A DNA stretch of 29,985 nt from UBA1181 sp045226255 (GTDB lineage: Bacteria > Bacteroidota > Bacteroidia > Bacteroidales > Paludibacteraceae), in contig JBGVCG010000024.1 of assembly GCA_045226255.1 (NCBI GenBank), forward strand, positions 1 to 29,985, written 5' to 3'. The position numbers were made by a program, and so were the translations under genes. The notes under the pieces were generated by a model. The model was given only the letters and a program-made list of their open reading frames with translations. It had not been told where the DNA came from and did no database searches. Shown one piece after another: positions 1 to 7,705 of this stretch; position 1 is the stretch's first letter; every line of letters begins with the position of its first letter.

Positions 1-259
1 TCCGCCGCCGCGCCGCGTCCCCGCGCCGGGGTTGACGCCCCTGCCTGTGATGTTTCTTTCCATCCCTTCGGGAATGGGGACGTGCGCGTCGCATGGGGGG
101 GTGCCCCTTTTTTTGTGTCTTTCTGTGCCTGCGCATAGAAGGATCTTTTCGTGCCCGGGGCGCCATGAATCACGTGGAATGTGGGGCGGACATCGGAGAG
201 AATGTGCGTGCGGACGAATTTTACAACGAAAAAATTTTCCGCTTCTATAGTATTATTTT
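1..259. other. gene-free left edge
   Basis: I see no convincing gene here. The first 35 bases are extremely GC-rich and could be the tail of a gene outside the window, but no reading frame looks like protein. A short G-run/C-run pair followed by seven T (about 95-114) is a weak terminator candidate for an upstream plus-strand gene. Around 150-170 there is a GCCC/GGGC palindromic patch. Confidence 0.4.
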
Positions 260-300
260 TAACATATGCCCTTATTATGCATATGTTATGCCTATATTTG
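260..300 (+). promoter_or_regulatory. promoter with inverted-repeat operator candidate for the WYL gene
   Basis: A Bacteroidetes -7 box, TATATTTG, lies at 293-300, 19 bases before the ATG at 319. A perfect 9-bp inverted repeat, TAACATATG (260-268) and CATATGTTA (280-288) with an 11-nt spacer, fills the place of the -33 element and the spacer. No good TTTG is visible at -33. The position suggests an operator, and autoregulation by the WYL protein encoded next is an inference. Confidence 0.5.
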
Positions 301-318
301 CAGAAAATAATTTGAATC

Positions 319-1239
319 ATGGCAAAGAGCATAGCGAACAAATATGTATGGCTGGTCGAAACCATCTACAATGCGGGACGAATCACCTTTGATGAGATCA
401 GCAGAAAGTGGGAGGAGACCGACCTGAGCGAGGGTATGCCGCTCGCCTTGCGCACTTTCCACAAATGGCGCGAGACAGCCGAAGAGATGTTCGACGTGAA
501 CATCGAGTGCGAACGGAAGGGCGGCTACCACTACTACATCGACAACCCCGAAGACCTCAAGAAGAACAACCTGCGGACTTGGTTGCTGCAGACATTGTCG
601 GTGAGTAATCTGATGATGGAGAACCAAACGTTGAAGGACCGCATCCTGCCCGAAGAGATCCCTTCCGGCAAGGAGTTCCTATCGGTCATCCTGAATGCGA
701 TGAAGAACAACCACGCCCTCGAAATGGCCTATAAAAGCTTCTGGCACATGCAGGAATACACGATCAGGGTCTATCCTTACTGCATCAAGTCATTCAAGCA
801 ACGCTGGTACATGCTGGCCAACCGAGGGACCCTGGAGGAACCGGTTCTGCGGACATATGCGCTCGATCGTATCTACAGCATCCAACCATTGCCCGACGAA
901 ACATTCCAGTTGCCGGAGGATTTCGACGCACATGCCTACTTCGGGAACGTCTATGGAATCATCAACACGGGGAACGCACCCCAGACTGTCCGTCTGAAGG
1001 TCTCCGTGGACCAAGCGAACTACATTCGCTCGCTACCGCTCCACAAAACGCAGAAGGAGGTTGAACGGACGGACGAATATAGTATCTTTGAGCTCTGGCT
1101 CTGCCCCGAACTCGATTTCCAACAGGAGATCTTGTCGAAGGCGCCGGACATCGAGGTGTTGGAGCCAGTGGATCTGCGCAACAGTTTGGCGGAAAAAGTA
1201 AACAGAATGAATGATATATACAAAGGGAAAGCGATATGA
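319..1239 (+). CDS. WYL-domain transcriptional regulator
   Basis: This 306-residue protein has the usual WYL-regulator layout: an N-terminal winged-helix DNA-binding part (about 1-75), a linker, the WYL domain (about 125-215) and a WCX-type C-terminal part (about 225-300). The signature tripeptide is W163-Y164-M165 followed by arginine-containing strands, so the third position is a conservative variant. WYL proteins are ligand- or nucleic-acid-responsive regulators, and several control phage-defence genes. The start is an ATG 19 bases after a -7 box. Its stop overlaps the next gene by four bases (ATGA), so the exonuclease is translationally coupled. Family assignment is firm; ligand and targets are unknown. 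Confidence 0.85.
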   Translation: MAKSIANKYVWLVETIYNAGRITFDEISRKWEETDLSEGMPLALRTFHKWRETAEEMFDVNIECERKGGYHYYIDNPEDLKKNNLRTWLLQTLSVSNLMMENQTLKDRILPEEIPSGKEFLSVILNAMKNNHALEMAYKSFWHMQEYTIRVYPYCIKSFKQRWYMLANRGTLEEPVLRTYALDRIYSIQPLPDETFQLPEDFDAHAYFGNVYGIINTGNAPQTVRLKVSVDQANYIRSLPLHKTQKEVERTDEYSIFELWLCPELDFQQEILSKAPDIEVLEPVDLRNSLAEKVNRMNDIYKGKAI

Positions 1240-1730
1240 AAGATTTTGCGGCAATAGACTTTGAGACAGCGAACAAAGAGTCGACCTCGGTCTGCTCGGT
1301 AGGGGTGGTCATCGTACGGAACGGAGAGATCGTCGACTCCTTCTACTCACTCATCCAGCCGGAACCGAACTACTACAATTATTGGTGCTCGCAGGTGAAC
1401 GGTCTATGCAGGGAGGACACGGACAATGCGCCTGTGTTCCCCAAAGTGTGGGCGCAGATCGAGCCGAAGATCCAGGGACTGCCCCTCGTCGCCCACAACA
1501 AAGCCTTCGACGAAAGGTGTCTACGCGCCGTGTTCCGCTGCTACCAGATGGACTACCCCGACTATGAGTTCTACTGCACTTGCATCGCCGCCAGAAGACA
1601 TTTCGGCAAGTCATTGCCCAACCACCAGCTGCACGTGGTCGCCGAAGCCTGCGGCTACCATTTGGAGAACCACCACCACGCCCTAGCCGACGCCGAGGCC
1701 TGCGCTTGGATCGCTAGGGAGATATTGTGA
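1236..1730 (+). CDS. 3'-5' exonuclease, DnaQ-like DEDDh family
   Basis: This 164-residue protein is a stand-alone DEDDh exonuclease domain. The Exo I motif is D8-F-E10-T, Exo II includes H-N-K-A-F-D92, and Exo III is H147 with D152 four residues later in a run of three histidines, so all four metal ligands and the catalytic histidine are present. It resembles the proofreading domain of DNA polymerase III epsilon but lacks the polymerase-binding tail, so it is more likely a repair or defence nuclease than a replication subunit. It overlaps the WYL regulator by four bases and ends before a strong terminator, making a closed two-gene operon. Confidence 0.85.
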   Translation: MKDFAAIDFETANKESTSVCSVGVVIVRNGEIVDSFYSLIQPEPNYYNYWCSQVNGLCREDTDNAPVFPKVWAQIEPKIQGLPLVAHNKAFDERCLRAVFRCYQMDYPDYEFYCTCIAARRHFGKSLPNHQLHVVAEACGYHLENHHHALADAEACAWIAREIL

Positions 1731-1800
1731 AAGGATTGTACCATGGAAGCGCTGGTTTGGTTGTTTGGGTTGAATTATTGAAAGATTTTAAATTCCTACA

Positions 1801-1837
1801 CCTCTGCCCCTATCCGGCAGAGGTTTCTTTTTTCTTT
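1801..1837 (+). terminator. intrinsic terminator of the WYL-exonuclease operon
   Basis: CCTCTGCC (1801-1808) pairs perfectly with GGCAGAGG (1816-1823) across a 7-nt loop and is followed by a T-rich tract to 1837. It lies about 70 bases after the exonuclease stop and just before the next gene's ATG. Confidence 0.85.
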
Positions 1838-1865
1838 GCCCATAATAACCAAAATTCAAAGAAAG

Positions 1866-2327
1866 ATGATGTACACACACGAATACTCAGAGGGTGACCG
1901 TTTGGCACTGGACAAAGTGATTAGTAGGATACAACCCACACCCAAGGAGGGGATGCGCACCGATGTCGAATCGCTTATCAACGAGATGCTTACCGCACAG
2001 GAAAGCTATGTGAAGTTGGACGCCCACGACATGTGCGATTTCTTTCAAGGGGATGGGTCTATTTCCCTTCTTGAAACAGCTGTTGACGACACAACAAGCA
2101 AGCGAATGGACCTAGCGTTGGAGAGTATCATGAAAGAAATCGACCAACACAATTCATTTGAACGTCTCCTCCTGTTTTTCTCTGTCCCCCAAGAACACCC
2201 TCTGCTGATCAAGGAACTACAAACCCTCACGAAATGGATCGAGTCATTTCAGAACACTCCAGATGTTTTGTGGGGCACCGCGTACAGCCAAGAGGGCTTG
2301 TTTCGGGTAGTTGTGATGGGGGGATAG
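1866..2327 (+). CDS. orphan protein resembling the FtsZ C-terminal domain
   Basis: I place the start at the ATG-ATG at 1866, preceded by AAAGAAAG, giving 153 residues; a TTG 30 bases earlier would start inside the terminator tail. By eye the chain follows the order of the second half of FtsZ: a helix like the FtsZ core helix (DVESLINEM), the counterpart of the 'NVDFADVRTVM' segment (KLDAHDMCDFF), a strand, a helix with R and AL, a strand (RLLLFFSVP) matching the FtsZ 'VLVNIT' strand, a long helix, and final strands (VLWGTAY and FRVVVMGG) matching 'VVIGTSL' and 'LRVTVVATG'. The GTP-binding half is absent. Identity is low, so this is a fold-level inference. It could cap or interfere with FtsZ. 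Confidence 0.5.
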   Translation: MMYTHEYSEGDRLALDKVISRIQPTPKEGMRTDVESLINEMLTAQESYVKLDAHDMCDFFQGDGSISLLETAVDDTTSKRMDLALESIMKEIDQHNSFERLLLFFSVPQEHPLLIKELQTLTKWIESFQNTPDVLWGTAYSQEGLFRVVVMGG

Positions 2328-2342
2328 GTTGGGATGAATGCG

Positions 2343-2441
2343 TTTTTGCTCTACTTTTTTTGAAAAATCAGTCGATTTTTGCTCTACTTTTTATGAAAAA
2401 CGACTGGTTTTTTGCTCTATATTTTATAAAATTCTATATTT
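2343..2441 (+). repeat. three tandem 33-bp repeats upstream of the DUF4143 ATPase
   Basis: TTTTTGCTCTA occurs at 2343, 2376 and 2409, an exact 33-bp period. Copies one and two match at 24 of their first 25 bases; copy three is diverged and carries the promoter. The unit junctions form small hairpins: AAAAATC/GATTTTT (2363-2380) and AAAAAC/GTTTTT (2396-2412). The hairpin loops contain CAGTCG and its reverse complement CGACTG, so loop orientation flips between copies. Confidence 0.8.
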
Positions 2442-2450
2442 GCATAGAGC
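2411..2450 (+). promoter_or_regulatory. promoter of the DUF4143 ATPase with flanking inverted repeat
   Basis: TTTG (2411-2414), a 20-nt spacer and TATATTTG (2435-2442) fit the Bacteroidetes promoter consensus very well. GCTCTAT (2414-2420) and ATAGAGC (2444-2450) form a perfect 7-bp inverted repeat that brackets the spacer, the -7 box and the likely start point, which suits an operator. The ATG follows at 2464, so the leader is only about 15 bases. Confidence 0.7.
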
Positions 2451-2463
2451 TTAATCTATTAAT

Positions 2464-3813
2464 ATGGCATACTTTAGAAGGAACATAGACCATCAACTTG
2501 AATCGTGGCGCAAAGCCATCGATCATAAACCCTTGCTTATTCGTGGAGCTCGTCAGGTTGGCAAATCAACCGCAGTCAGGGAATTAGGGAAGTCATTCCG
2601 CTATTTTTTGGAGGTAAACTTGGAGAAGCAGCCTGAACTGCACCAATTCTTTACAGAAAACATTGATGTCAAGCGAACCTGCCAACTACTGAGCGTAACT
2701 ACAGGCATACCAATTGTTCCTGGCGAAACGCTACTTTTTATTGATGAAATACAAGAATGCACCAATGCCATCAAGGCCTTACGTTATTTTCGTGAGGATT
2801 ATCCTGAGCTTCATGTCATTGCCGCAGGTTCGCTTTTAGAGTTCGCTTTAGACGATCTTCCCTCTTTTGCCGTTGGACGAATCCGCTCATTCTATTTGTA
2901 TCCTTTTTCTTTTGACGACTTCCTTGCGGCTCAAGGATTGGAGGCGCTGATAGAATTCAAATCACAGGCGGTCAGAGAGAATAGGCCTTTGCCAGAACCC
3001 ATTCACAACCAACTGAAAGATCAATTGCGCACATTCTATCTGGTTGGTGGAATGCCCGAAGCAGTTAAGACATGGATTAGCAAAAACGATTTCTTGGATT
3101 GCGGACGAGTCCATAACGATATTATCGACACCTATCAACAAGATTTCGCAAAATATAAAAAACGAGTATCCCCTGACTTGTTGCGGCAAGTGTTACGCTC
3201 AGTAGCTCTTCAAGTAGGTTCAAAGTTTATTTTCTCCCAGGCGAATCGAGAAGTTTCCGCCTCTTCCATCAAAGATTGTCTCCGTCTATTAACCCTGGCT
3301 GGACTTATTTCACCTGTCAAACACACTGCCGCCAACGGACTTCCACTAGGGGCGGAAGAAAATTCTAAGTTCACAAAATATCTATTTCTCGACTTGGGAT
3401 TGATGCAAGCCATGCTCTCGTTGCCGGCGAACACGATACTTTTATCCTCCGACACCGACTTTGTAAACAAAGGAGCAACCTCAGAAATGTTCGCTGGGTT
3501 GGAATTGCTCAAAGCTCACGACTGTTTCGTTAAAGCCGAGATGTTTTATTGGCAAAACACAAATATTGGAACACAAGGAGAGATAGACTACCTTTCTGTC
3601 ATTGATGGAAAGATTATCCCAATAGAAGTAAAAGCGAGTACAAAAGGAAGCATGCAAAGCCTATATGGGTTCATGTCTAAACACGCTTCAGCCTATGGTA
3701 TTCGAACCTCTCTTGAGAACATCTCATCCTTTGTCCACGATGGTAACACCATCAAGGTTATACCGCTGTATGCATTGTCTTCCATAAACAAGGAGAATAA
3801 AAGTTTGCTATAA
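2464..3813 (+). CDS. AAA-type ATPase with DUF4143 domain
   Basis: This 449-residue protein is a typical ATPase/DUF4143 protein of bacteria and archaea. The P-loop is GARQVGKST (28-36), Walker B is LLFID94E95 and a sensor-like G-S-L-L-E follows near 122-126. The C-terminal DUF4143 part has a restriction-endonuclease-like core: G372-E-I-D375, then E388-V-K390, i.e. the D...ExK metal site. The biological role of the family is not established; members are patchily distributed and often sit in accessory islands, so a nuclease-coupled ATPase is the reasonable reading. It is a single-gene unit between its repeat-containing promoter and a terminator at 3827. Length is normal and no frame damage is seen. 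Confidence 0.85.
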   Translation: MAYFRRNIDHQLESWRKAIDHKPLLIRGARQVGKSTAVRELGKSFRYFLEVNLEKQPELHQFFTENIDVKRTCQLLSVTTGIPIVPGETLLFIDEIQECTNAIKALRYFREDYPELHVIAAGSLLEFALDDLPSFAVGRIRSFYLYPFSFDDFLAAQGLEALIEFKSQAVRENRPLPEPIHNQLKDQLRTFYLVGGMPEAVKTWISKNDFLDCGRVHNDIIDTYQQDFAKYKKRVSPDLLRQVLRSVALQVGSKFIFSQANREVSASSIKDCLRLLTLAGLISPVKHTAANGLPLGAEENSKFTKYLFLDLGLMQAMLSLPANTILLSSDTDFVNKGATSEMFAGLELLKAHDCFVKAEMFYWQNTNIGTQGEIDYLSVIDGKIIPIEVKASTKGSMQSLYGFMSKHASAYGIRTSLENISSFVHDGNTIKVIPLYALSSINKENKSLL

Positions 3814-3826
3814 TTCATTTTTTCTA

Positions 3827-3865
3827 AACCTGTGCCCTAATTTGGCATAGGTTATGTTTTATTTT
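3827..3865 (+). terminator. intrinsic terminator after the DUF4143 ATPase
   Basis: AACCTGTGCC (3827-3836) pairs with GGCATAGGTT (3844-3853) through ten positions with one G-T wobble and a 7-nt loop, followed by a T-rich tail to 3865. Confidence 0.7.
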
Positions 3866-3912
3866 GCTGGCAAACGAACAATTAAATCTAACAACGATGG
3901 CAAAAACAGGAT

Positions 3913-4065
3913 AATCGAATCATCAAAGAAGGTGTGTTTGAAGAAGAGGCAACTGTCAAGGATTACTTGACAACTCAGAGAAAAAAGGGAAAAGTGGTGA
4001 AAAAAAGTTTTAACTATGAGTTGTGGGGATTGATTGTTTTGGATATATTTGGAGGGAATATATAG
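3913..4065 (+). pseudogene. remnant resembling a RhuM-family (virulence RhuM) gene
   Basis: Between two intact genes a 50-codon open stretch encodes pieces such as IIKEGVFEEEATVKDYLTT, then a basic segment and NYELWGLIVLDIFGG. This follows the pattern of RhuM-family proteins (an 'HIxNIxxEGEL...VxxYLTT...YNLDxII' core), where the predicted 'NLDVII' appears as 'ELWGLIVLDIF'. There is no in-frame start codon, a stop lies just upstream, and most of a normal RhuM protein is missing. RhuM genes often lie next to restriction systems, which fits the mcrBC genes directly downstream. The call comes from remembered family patterns over a short stretch and is tentative. Confidence 0.45.
4021..4051 (+). 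promoter_or_regulatory. possible mcrBC promoter
   Basis: TTG (4021-4023), a 20-nt spacer and TATATTTG (4044-4051) match the Bacteroidetes consensus and would give a leader of roughly 60 bases before mcrB. It lies inside the RhuM-like remnant. No better candidate is visible in this gap. Confidence 0.35.
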
Positions 4066-4119
4066 TTTGTGAATTAGAACTAAATTATGAATCACCAATT
4101 TTTACAATTATAGAAAGAT

Positions 4120-6210
4120 ATGGGAGAAATAAAAATTAAAGGCATTCTAGCCAAAGACGCTACTACATGGAAGGCAGATTTCGAAGAAGAAGTAACGGAA
4201 TATGGATGCGGTGTCATGTGGAAAGATCAAATGTCTAATTTAGGAGAAATAAAAGGATTGCTCCGAGAATTAATTTCCGAGCAAGAATACTTTGACTATT
4301 ATAACATCGCAAATCATGTTTCTGATTACCATGGCAAAATTATAGATTTTGCCACGAAAGAAGAATATCCAGCAAAAGTTCAAGAATGGGAGAAAAAGAA
4401 TCCCGCATGGTTTAAAAAATCATTTGATGAATATGCCGCTGGCAATCAAAAAGCAGTTATTGCTTTTCTGGTGGAAGATTTTAAAAAGATTCCCAAGGAA
4501 GCTCAAATTCATGTCAATCAATTCAAATTTTATGACAAAATCCCATCAGTAAAAAATGCAGTCGCTTATATAGATATATTAACAAAAGAAAAATTAAATC
4601 AACAAGCAATGATTAATGAAATAAAACAGCTATTAAACCACAACTACAACCTCATCCTCACCGGCGCACCCGGCACAGGTAAAACCTATTTGGCGAAACA
4701 AATTGCAGAGCAAATCGTATCGCAAAAAAAGACTTTACGCCCTATTGAGGTTCTAGAATCAGCTATTAACAAGTATGAACATAATGGTTCTGACGAGAAA
4801 AATCTGTTAGATAGTTTCAAATATCGGTTTCCAAAGGAAAAGCTAAAGGAGATGACTCTAGACGATTACTGCATTGGGAAACAAAACAAAGATAATTTCT
4901 GTTATTGGATCGAACGTAAATTAAAACCGCTTGGTTCCTATTTCCCAGGATCATCTAACACCTATCTATTGTATTGGAACAAAGAACTCTCAGATTATAA
5001 AGTAACAGGCTATTTGAAAAAATTAGGACAAGAACCTGAAGCACTTATAAAAGTTCTTGCAAACGACTTACATAAGATGGTAAATGACAATGACCCAGAA
5101 CCTTATTCTGAGAAATTCGGGAAATCATTCATACTCAAAGTGCTTAATAGCTATTATCCAAATGAATACGTTCCAATCAACAGCAAAGAACATATTGATA
5201 ATATTATATCTCTATTTGGAATCGACTGCAATAGCAATAATATTTTCGAGAGGAACAAGGCCATATACAACTTTTATAAGGAACATTGCAAAGATAAAGA
5301 CATATCACCTTTTGATTTTATGCATATACTTTATGAAAATTTCAACATTAACGATGGGGAAGTTATAGGAGAAGGCGGTGAAATAAAAACAAATGGGGAC
5401 TATAAGCTAGTACAATTCCATCCATCATATGATTATACTGATTTTGTAGAGGGATTGAGACCTAAACGAGATGATAATGGTAATGTTAGCTTTGAACGAA
5501 AAGATGGAGTTTTCAAAGCCTTATGCAGTACTGCACTAAGAAATCCAAATAAGAAATATGTGATAATCATTGATGAAATCAATCGTGGCGAGATAAGCAA
5601 AATTTTTGGCGAACTATTCTTTTCAATTGATCCCGGATATCGTGGGAAAGATGGCAAGGTTAAAACACAATATGCGAATATGCAGGAAGAACCAAACGAT
5701 TTTGATGATGCTTTGGGTATTAAAGAAAGTGACAACTATGGATGGTTCTTCGTCCCCGAAAACGTCTATATCATCGGCACCATGAACGATATCGACCGTA
5801 GCGTGGAAAGCATGGATTTCGCCTTCCGTAGGAGATTCGCCTTCATGGAGGTAACGGCCAAAGATTCTCAAAAAATGCTTGACAGCGAAGATGCGTGGAA
5901 AGATAAAGATGGAAATTTTAACAAACCTATGCAAGAGACTATTGATAAAATAAAAAATAGGATGGACAACCTTAATGCGGCAATAGAAAGCATTGAAGGC
6001 CTTTCTTCCGCCTACCATATCGGTGCAAGCTATTTCATGAAATTAAAAAACTATCGGAATGATGACGGAAGCTATGCTTTCGATAAGTTGTGGGAATATC
6101 ACTTAGAAGGTCTATTGTATGAGTATTTGCGAGGAACCACAGGCCTTTCCCATAAAATGAAAGGCTTGGCAACTGCATACGAATATACAAAAGCAGATAA
6201 GTATGAATAG
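4120..6210 (+). CDS. mcrB: McrB-like AAA+ GTPase of a McrBC-type restriction system
   Basis: McrB is the nucleotide-driven motor that recognises modified DNA and activates the McrC nuclease. This 696-residue protein has a P-loop GAPGTGKT (182-189), the McrB signature FHPSYDYTDFVEG (from F433), Walker B IIID485E486INRGE, a sensor GTMND (553-557) and an arginine-rich FRRRF motif (569-573). The first 170 residues are a separate N-terminal region that should set target specificity; I do not recognise its fold. About 220 residues are inserted between the Walker A helix and the FHPSY motif, which normally lie much closer. Base composition is AT-rich except around the conserved ATPase motifs. It overlaps mcrC by eight bases. 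The family call is firm; target modification is unknown. Confidence 0.88.
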   Translation: MGEIKIKGILAKDATTWKADFEEEVTEYGCGVMWKDQMSNLGEIKGLLRELISEQEYFDYYNIANHVSDYHGKIIDFATKEEYPAKVQEWEKKNPAWFKKSFDEYAAGNQKAVIAFLVEDFKKIPKEAQIHVNQFKFYDKIPSVKNAVAYIDILTKEKLNQQAMINEIKQLLNHNYNLILTGAPGTGKTYLAKQIAEQIVSQKKTLRPIEVLESAINKYEHNGSDEKNLLDSFKYRFPKEKLKEMTLDDYCIGKQNKDNFCYWIERKLKPLGSYFPGSSNTYLLYWNKELSDYKVTGYLKKLGQEPEALIKVLANDLHKMVNDNDPEPYSEKFGKSFILKVLNSYYPNEYVPINSKEHIDNIISLFGIDCNSNNIFERNKAIYNFYKEHCKDKDISPFDFMHILYENFNINDGEVIGEGGEIKTNGDYKLVQFHPSYDYTDFVEGLRPKRDDNGNVSFERKDGVFKALCSTALRNPNKKYVIIIDEINRGEISKIFGELFFSIDPGYRGKDGKVKTQYANMQEEPNDFDDALGIKESDNYGWFFVPENVYIIGTMNDIDRSVESMDFAFRRRFAFMEVTAKDSQKMLDSEDAWKDKDGNFNKPMQETIDKIKNRMDNLNAAIESIEGLSSAYHIGASYFMKLKNYRNDDGSYAFDKLWEYHLEGLLYEYLRGTTGLSHKMKGLATAYEYTKADKYE

Positions 6211-7705
6211 TATTTGGATAACAGATAATCATAAAGCCATTACAATAGATAGCATTCCTCATTCCCATTATCGATGTGATATTGTTGATAAAGAGAAATC
6301 CATATCTGATATTCAAAAGATTGCCAACATTCAAATAGATGAATTAAAGCTTGATGACTGCCCTAATCTTTTGGTTTTCCCCCGTGATTTGAAACATTAT
6401 GGCGACGATATAAGTGAAAGCCATATCCTCGAATTGCAGGGCGACCAAATCATTACGGGCAATATCATGGGCTTCATCGGAGTCAACGACACGCAGATAG
6501 ACATCCGTTCACGCTTCGCGAAAGAGGATGGGAACGACTATTTCCTGCATTATATGTTGCAGAAAGTATTCGCTATCAACTTGTTCGACATCAAACATAC
6601 CACCGACAAAGAACAGGTGTTCGATTTCCTGCTCTATCTATTCCCTTACTTCCTGCAAAAGGCGTTGGGCCAAGGCCTCTACAAAAAGTACCGCCGATTT
6701 GAGTACAACGATGCCAATATCCGTGGACCGATCGATGTGAGCCGGCATATCCGCCAGAACATTCCTTTTCGGGGCACCGTGGCCTATTCCACAAGAGAAC
6801 ATAGCTACGACAACGAAGTGACACAGCTGATTCGCCACACGATAGAGTACATCAAGACGAAAGCCCATGGCGCACACATTCTAAGCAATAACAAAGAGAC
6901 GAAAGAGGCTGTCAGCCAAATCGTTATGGCCACGCAAACCTATAACGTCCGGGAGCGTCAGAAGGTGATCAACCAGAACCTCCGACCCGTCAGGCATCCC
7001 TACTTCTCAGCCTATACGGAACTGCAAAAGATTTGTCTGCAAATCCTTCGCCACGAGTCCCTCAAGTACGGACAGGAGAAGGACAAGGTCTATGGTATCC
7101 TATTCGATGGCGCATGGTTGTGGGAGGAGTATTTGAATTCAATTTTTGAAGAGAAACACCTCGATATAACTCACGCAAAAAATAAAACTGAGGAAAACGG
7201 AATAGCATTGTACGAAAATGGGAAAAAATCTTATTACCCTGATTTTTACAAAGCAGTGGAAGGAGATGAACAAGGAGAAAAGTCTTTTGTATTAGATGCA
7301 AAATACAAACGTTTGGGAAGTGATGTTAATAATGATGGGGAAGATAGTCCTACCTTGAATAGAATTTCTATTTGCCATGACGATTTGTTCCAGATGATCA
7401 CATATATGTATGTTCTTCCAGCAAAACATTGTGCATTACTATATCCTATAGAACCTAACGAAAAAACTAATCAGAATGACAAAGTGATTAAATCCAATTC
7501 AAGAAAATTATTGGGATATAAAGGTGAAATTTGTGGATATGGTTTAAAAATTCCTGTTAAAGATAAAATGAATGAGTTTCGGGAAGAAATGAAAGGCGTT
7601 GAAGAATCATTAACTGCATCCATACAAAATATTTTTGACCAATGCTCCACTACATCCCCAACACCACCCACTACACCGCCCTCCTCTCCCGCATCCAATC
7701 CGTGA
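6203..7705 (+). CDS. mcrC: McrC-like restriction nuclease subunit
   Basis: McrC is the nuclease partner that caps the McrB ring and cuts the DNA. This 500-residue protein has an N-terminal part typical of McrC and a PD-(D/E)xK nuclease core with P346-D347 and D365-A-K367. It begins inside the end of mcrB (8-base overlap), so the two are translationally coupled. The last 20 or so residues are a Pro/Ser/Thr-rich tail that reads through the first 64 bases of the next gene in another frame; such a tail looks like an overprinted extension after loss of an earlier stop. Codon use shifts from GC-rich (about 6420-7130) to AT-rich (about 7130-7640), suggesting mosaic ancestry. Confidence 0.87.
   Translation: MNSIWITDNHKAITIDSIPHSHYRCDIVDKEKSISDIQKIANIQIDELKLDDCPNLLVFPRDLKHYGDDISESHILELQGDQIITGNIMGFIGVNDTQIDIRSRFAKEDGNDYFLHYMLQKVFAINLFDIKHTTDKEQVFDFLLYLFPYFLQKALGQGLYKKYRRFEYNDANIRGPIDVSRHIRQNIPFRGTVAYSTREHSYDNEVTQLIRHTIEYIKTKAHGAHILSNNKETKEAVSQIVMATQTYNVRERQKVINQNLRPVRHPYFSAYTELQKICLQILRHESLKYGQEKDKVYGILFDGAWLWEEYLNSIFEEKHLDITHAKNKTEENGIALYENGKKSYYPDFYKAVEGDEQGEKSFVLDAKYKRLGSDVNNDGEDSPTLNRISICHDDLFQMITYMYVLPAKHCALLYPIEPNEKTNQNDKVIKSNSRKLLGYKGEICGYGLKIPVKDKMNEFREEMKGVEESLTASIQNIFDQCSTTSPTPPTTPPSSPASNP

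Noticed and set aside
2343..2441. The 33-bp repeats as a CRISPR array.
   Set aside because: The units are directly adjacent, without spacers, only three copies, and no cas gene is nearby.
3859..4098. 79-codon open frame on the minus strand.
   Set aside because: Antisense to the RhuM-like remnant and the mcrB leader; no protein pattern.
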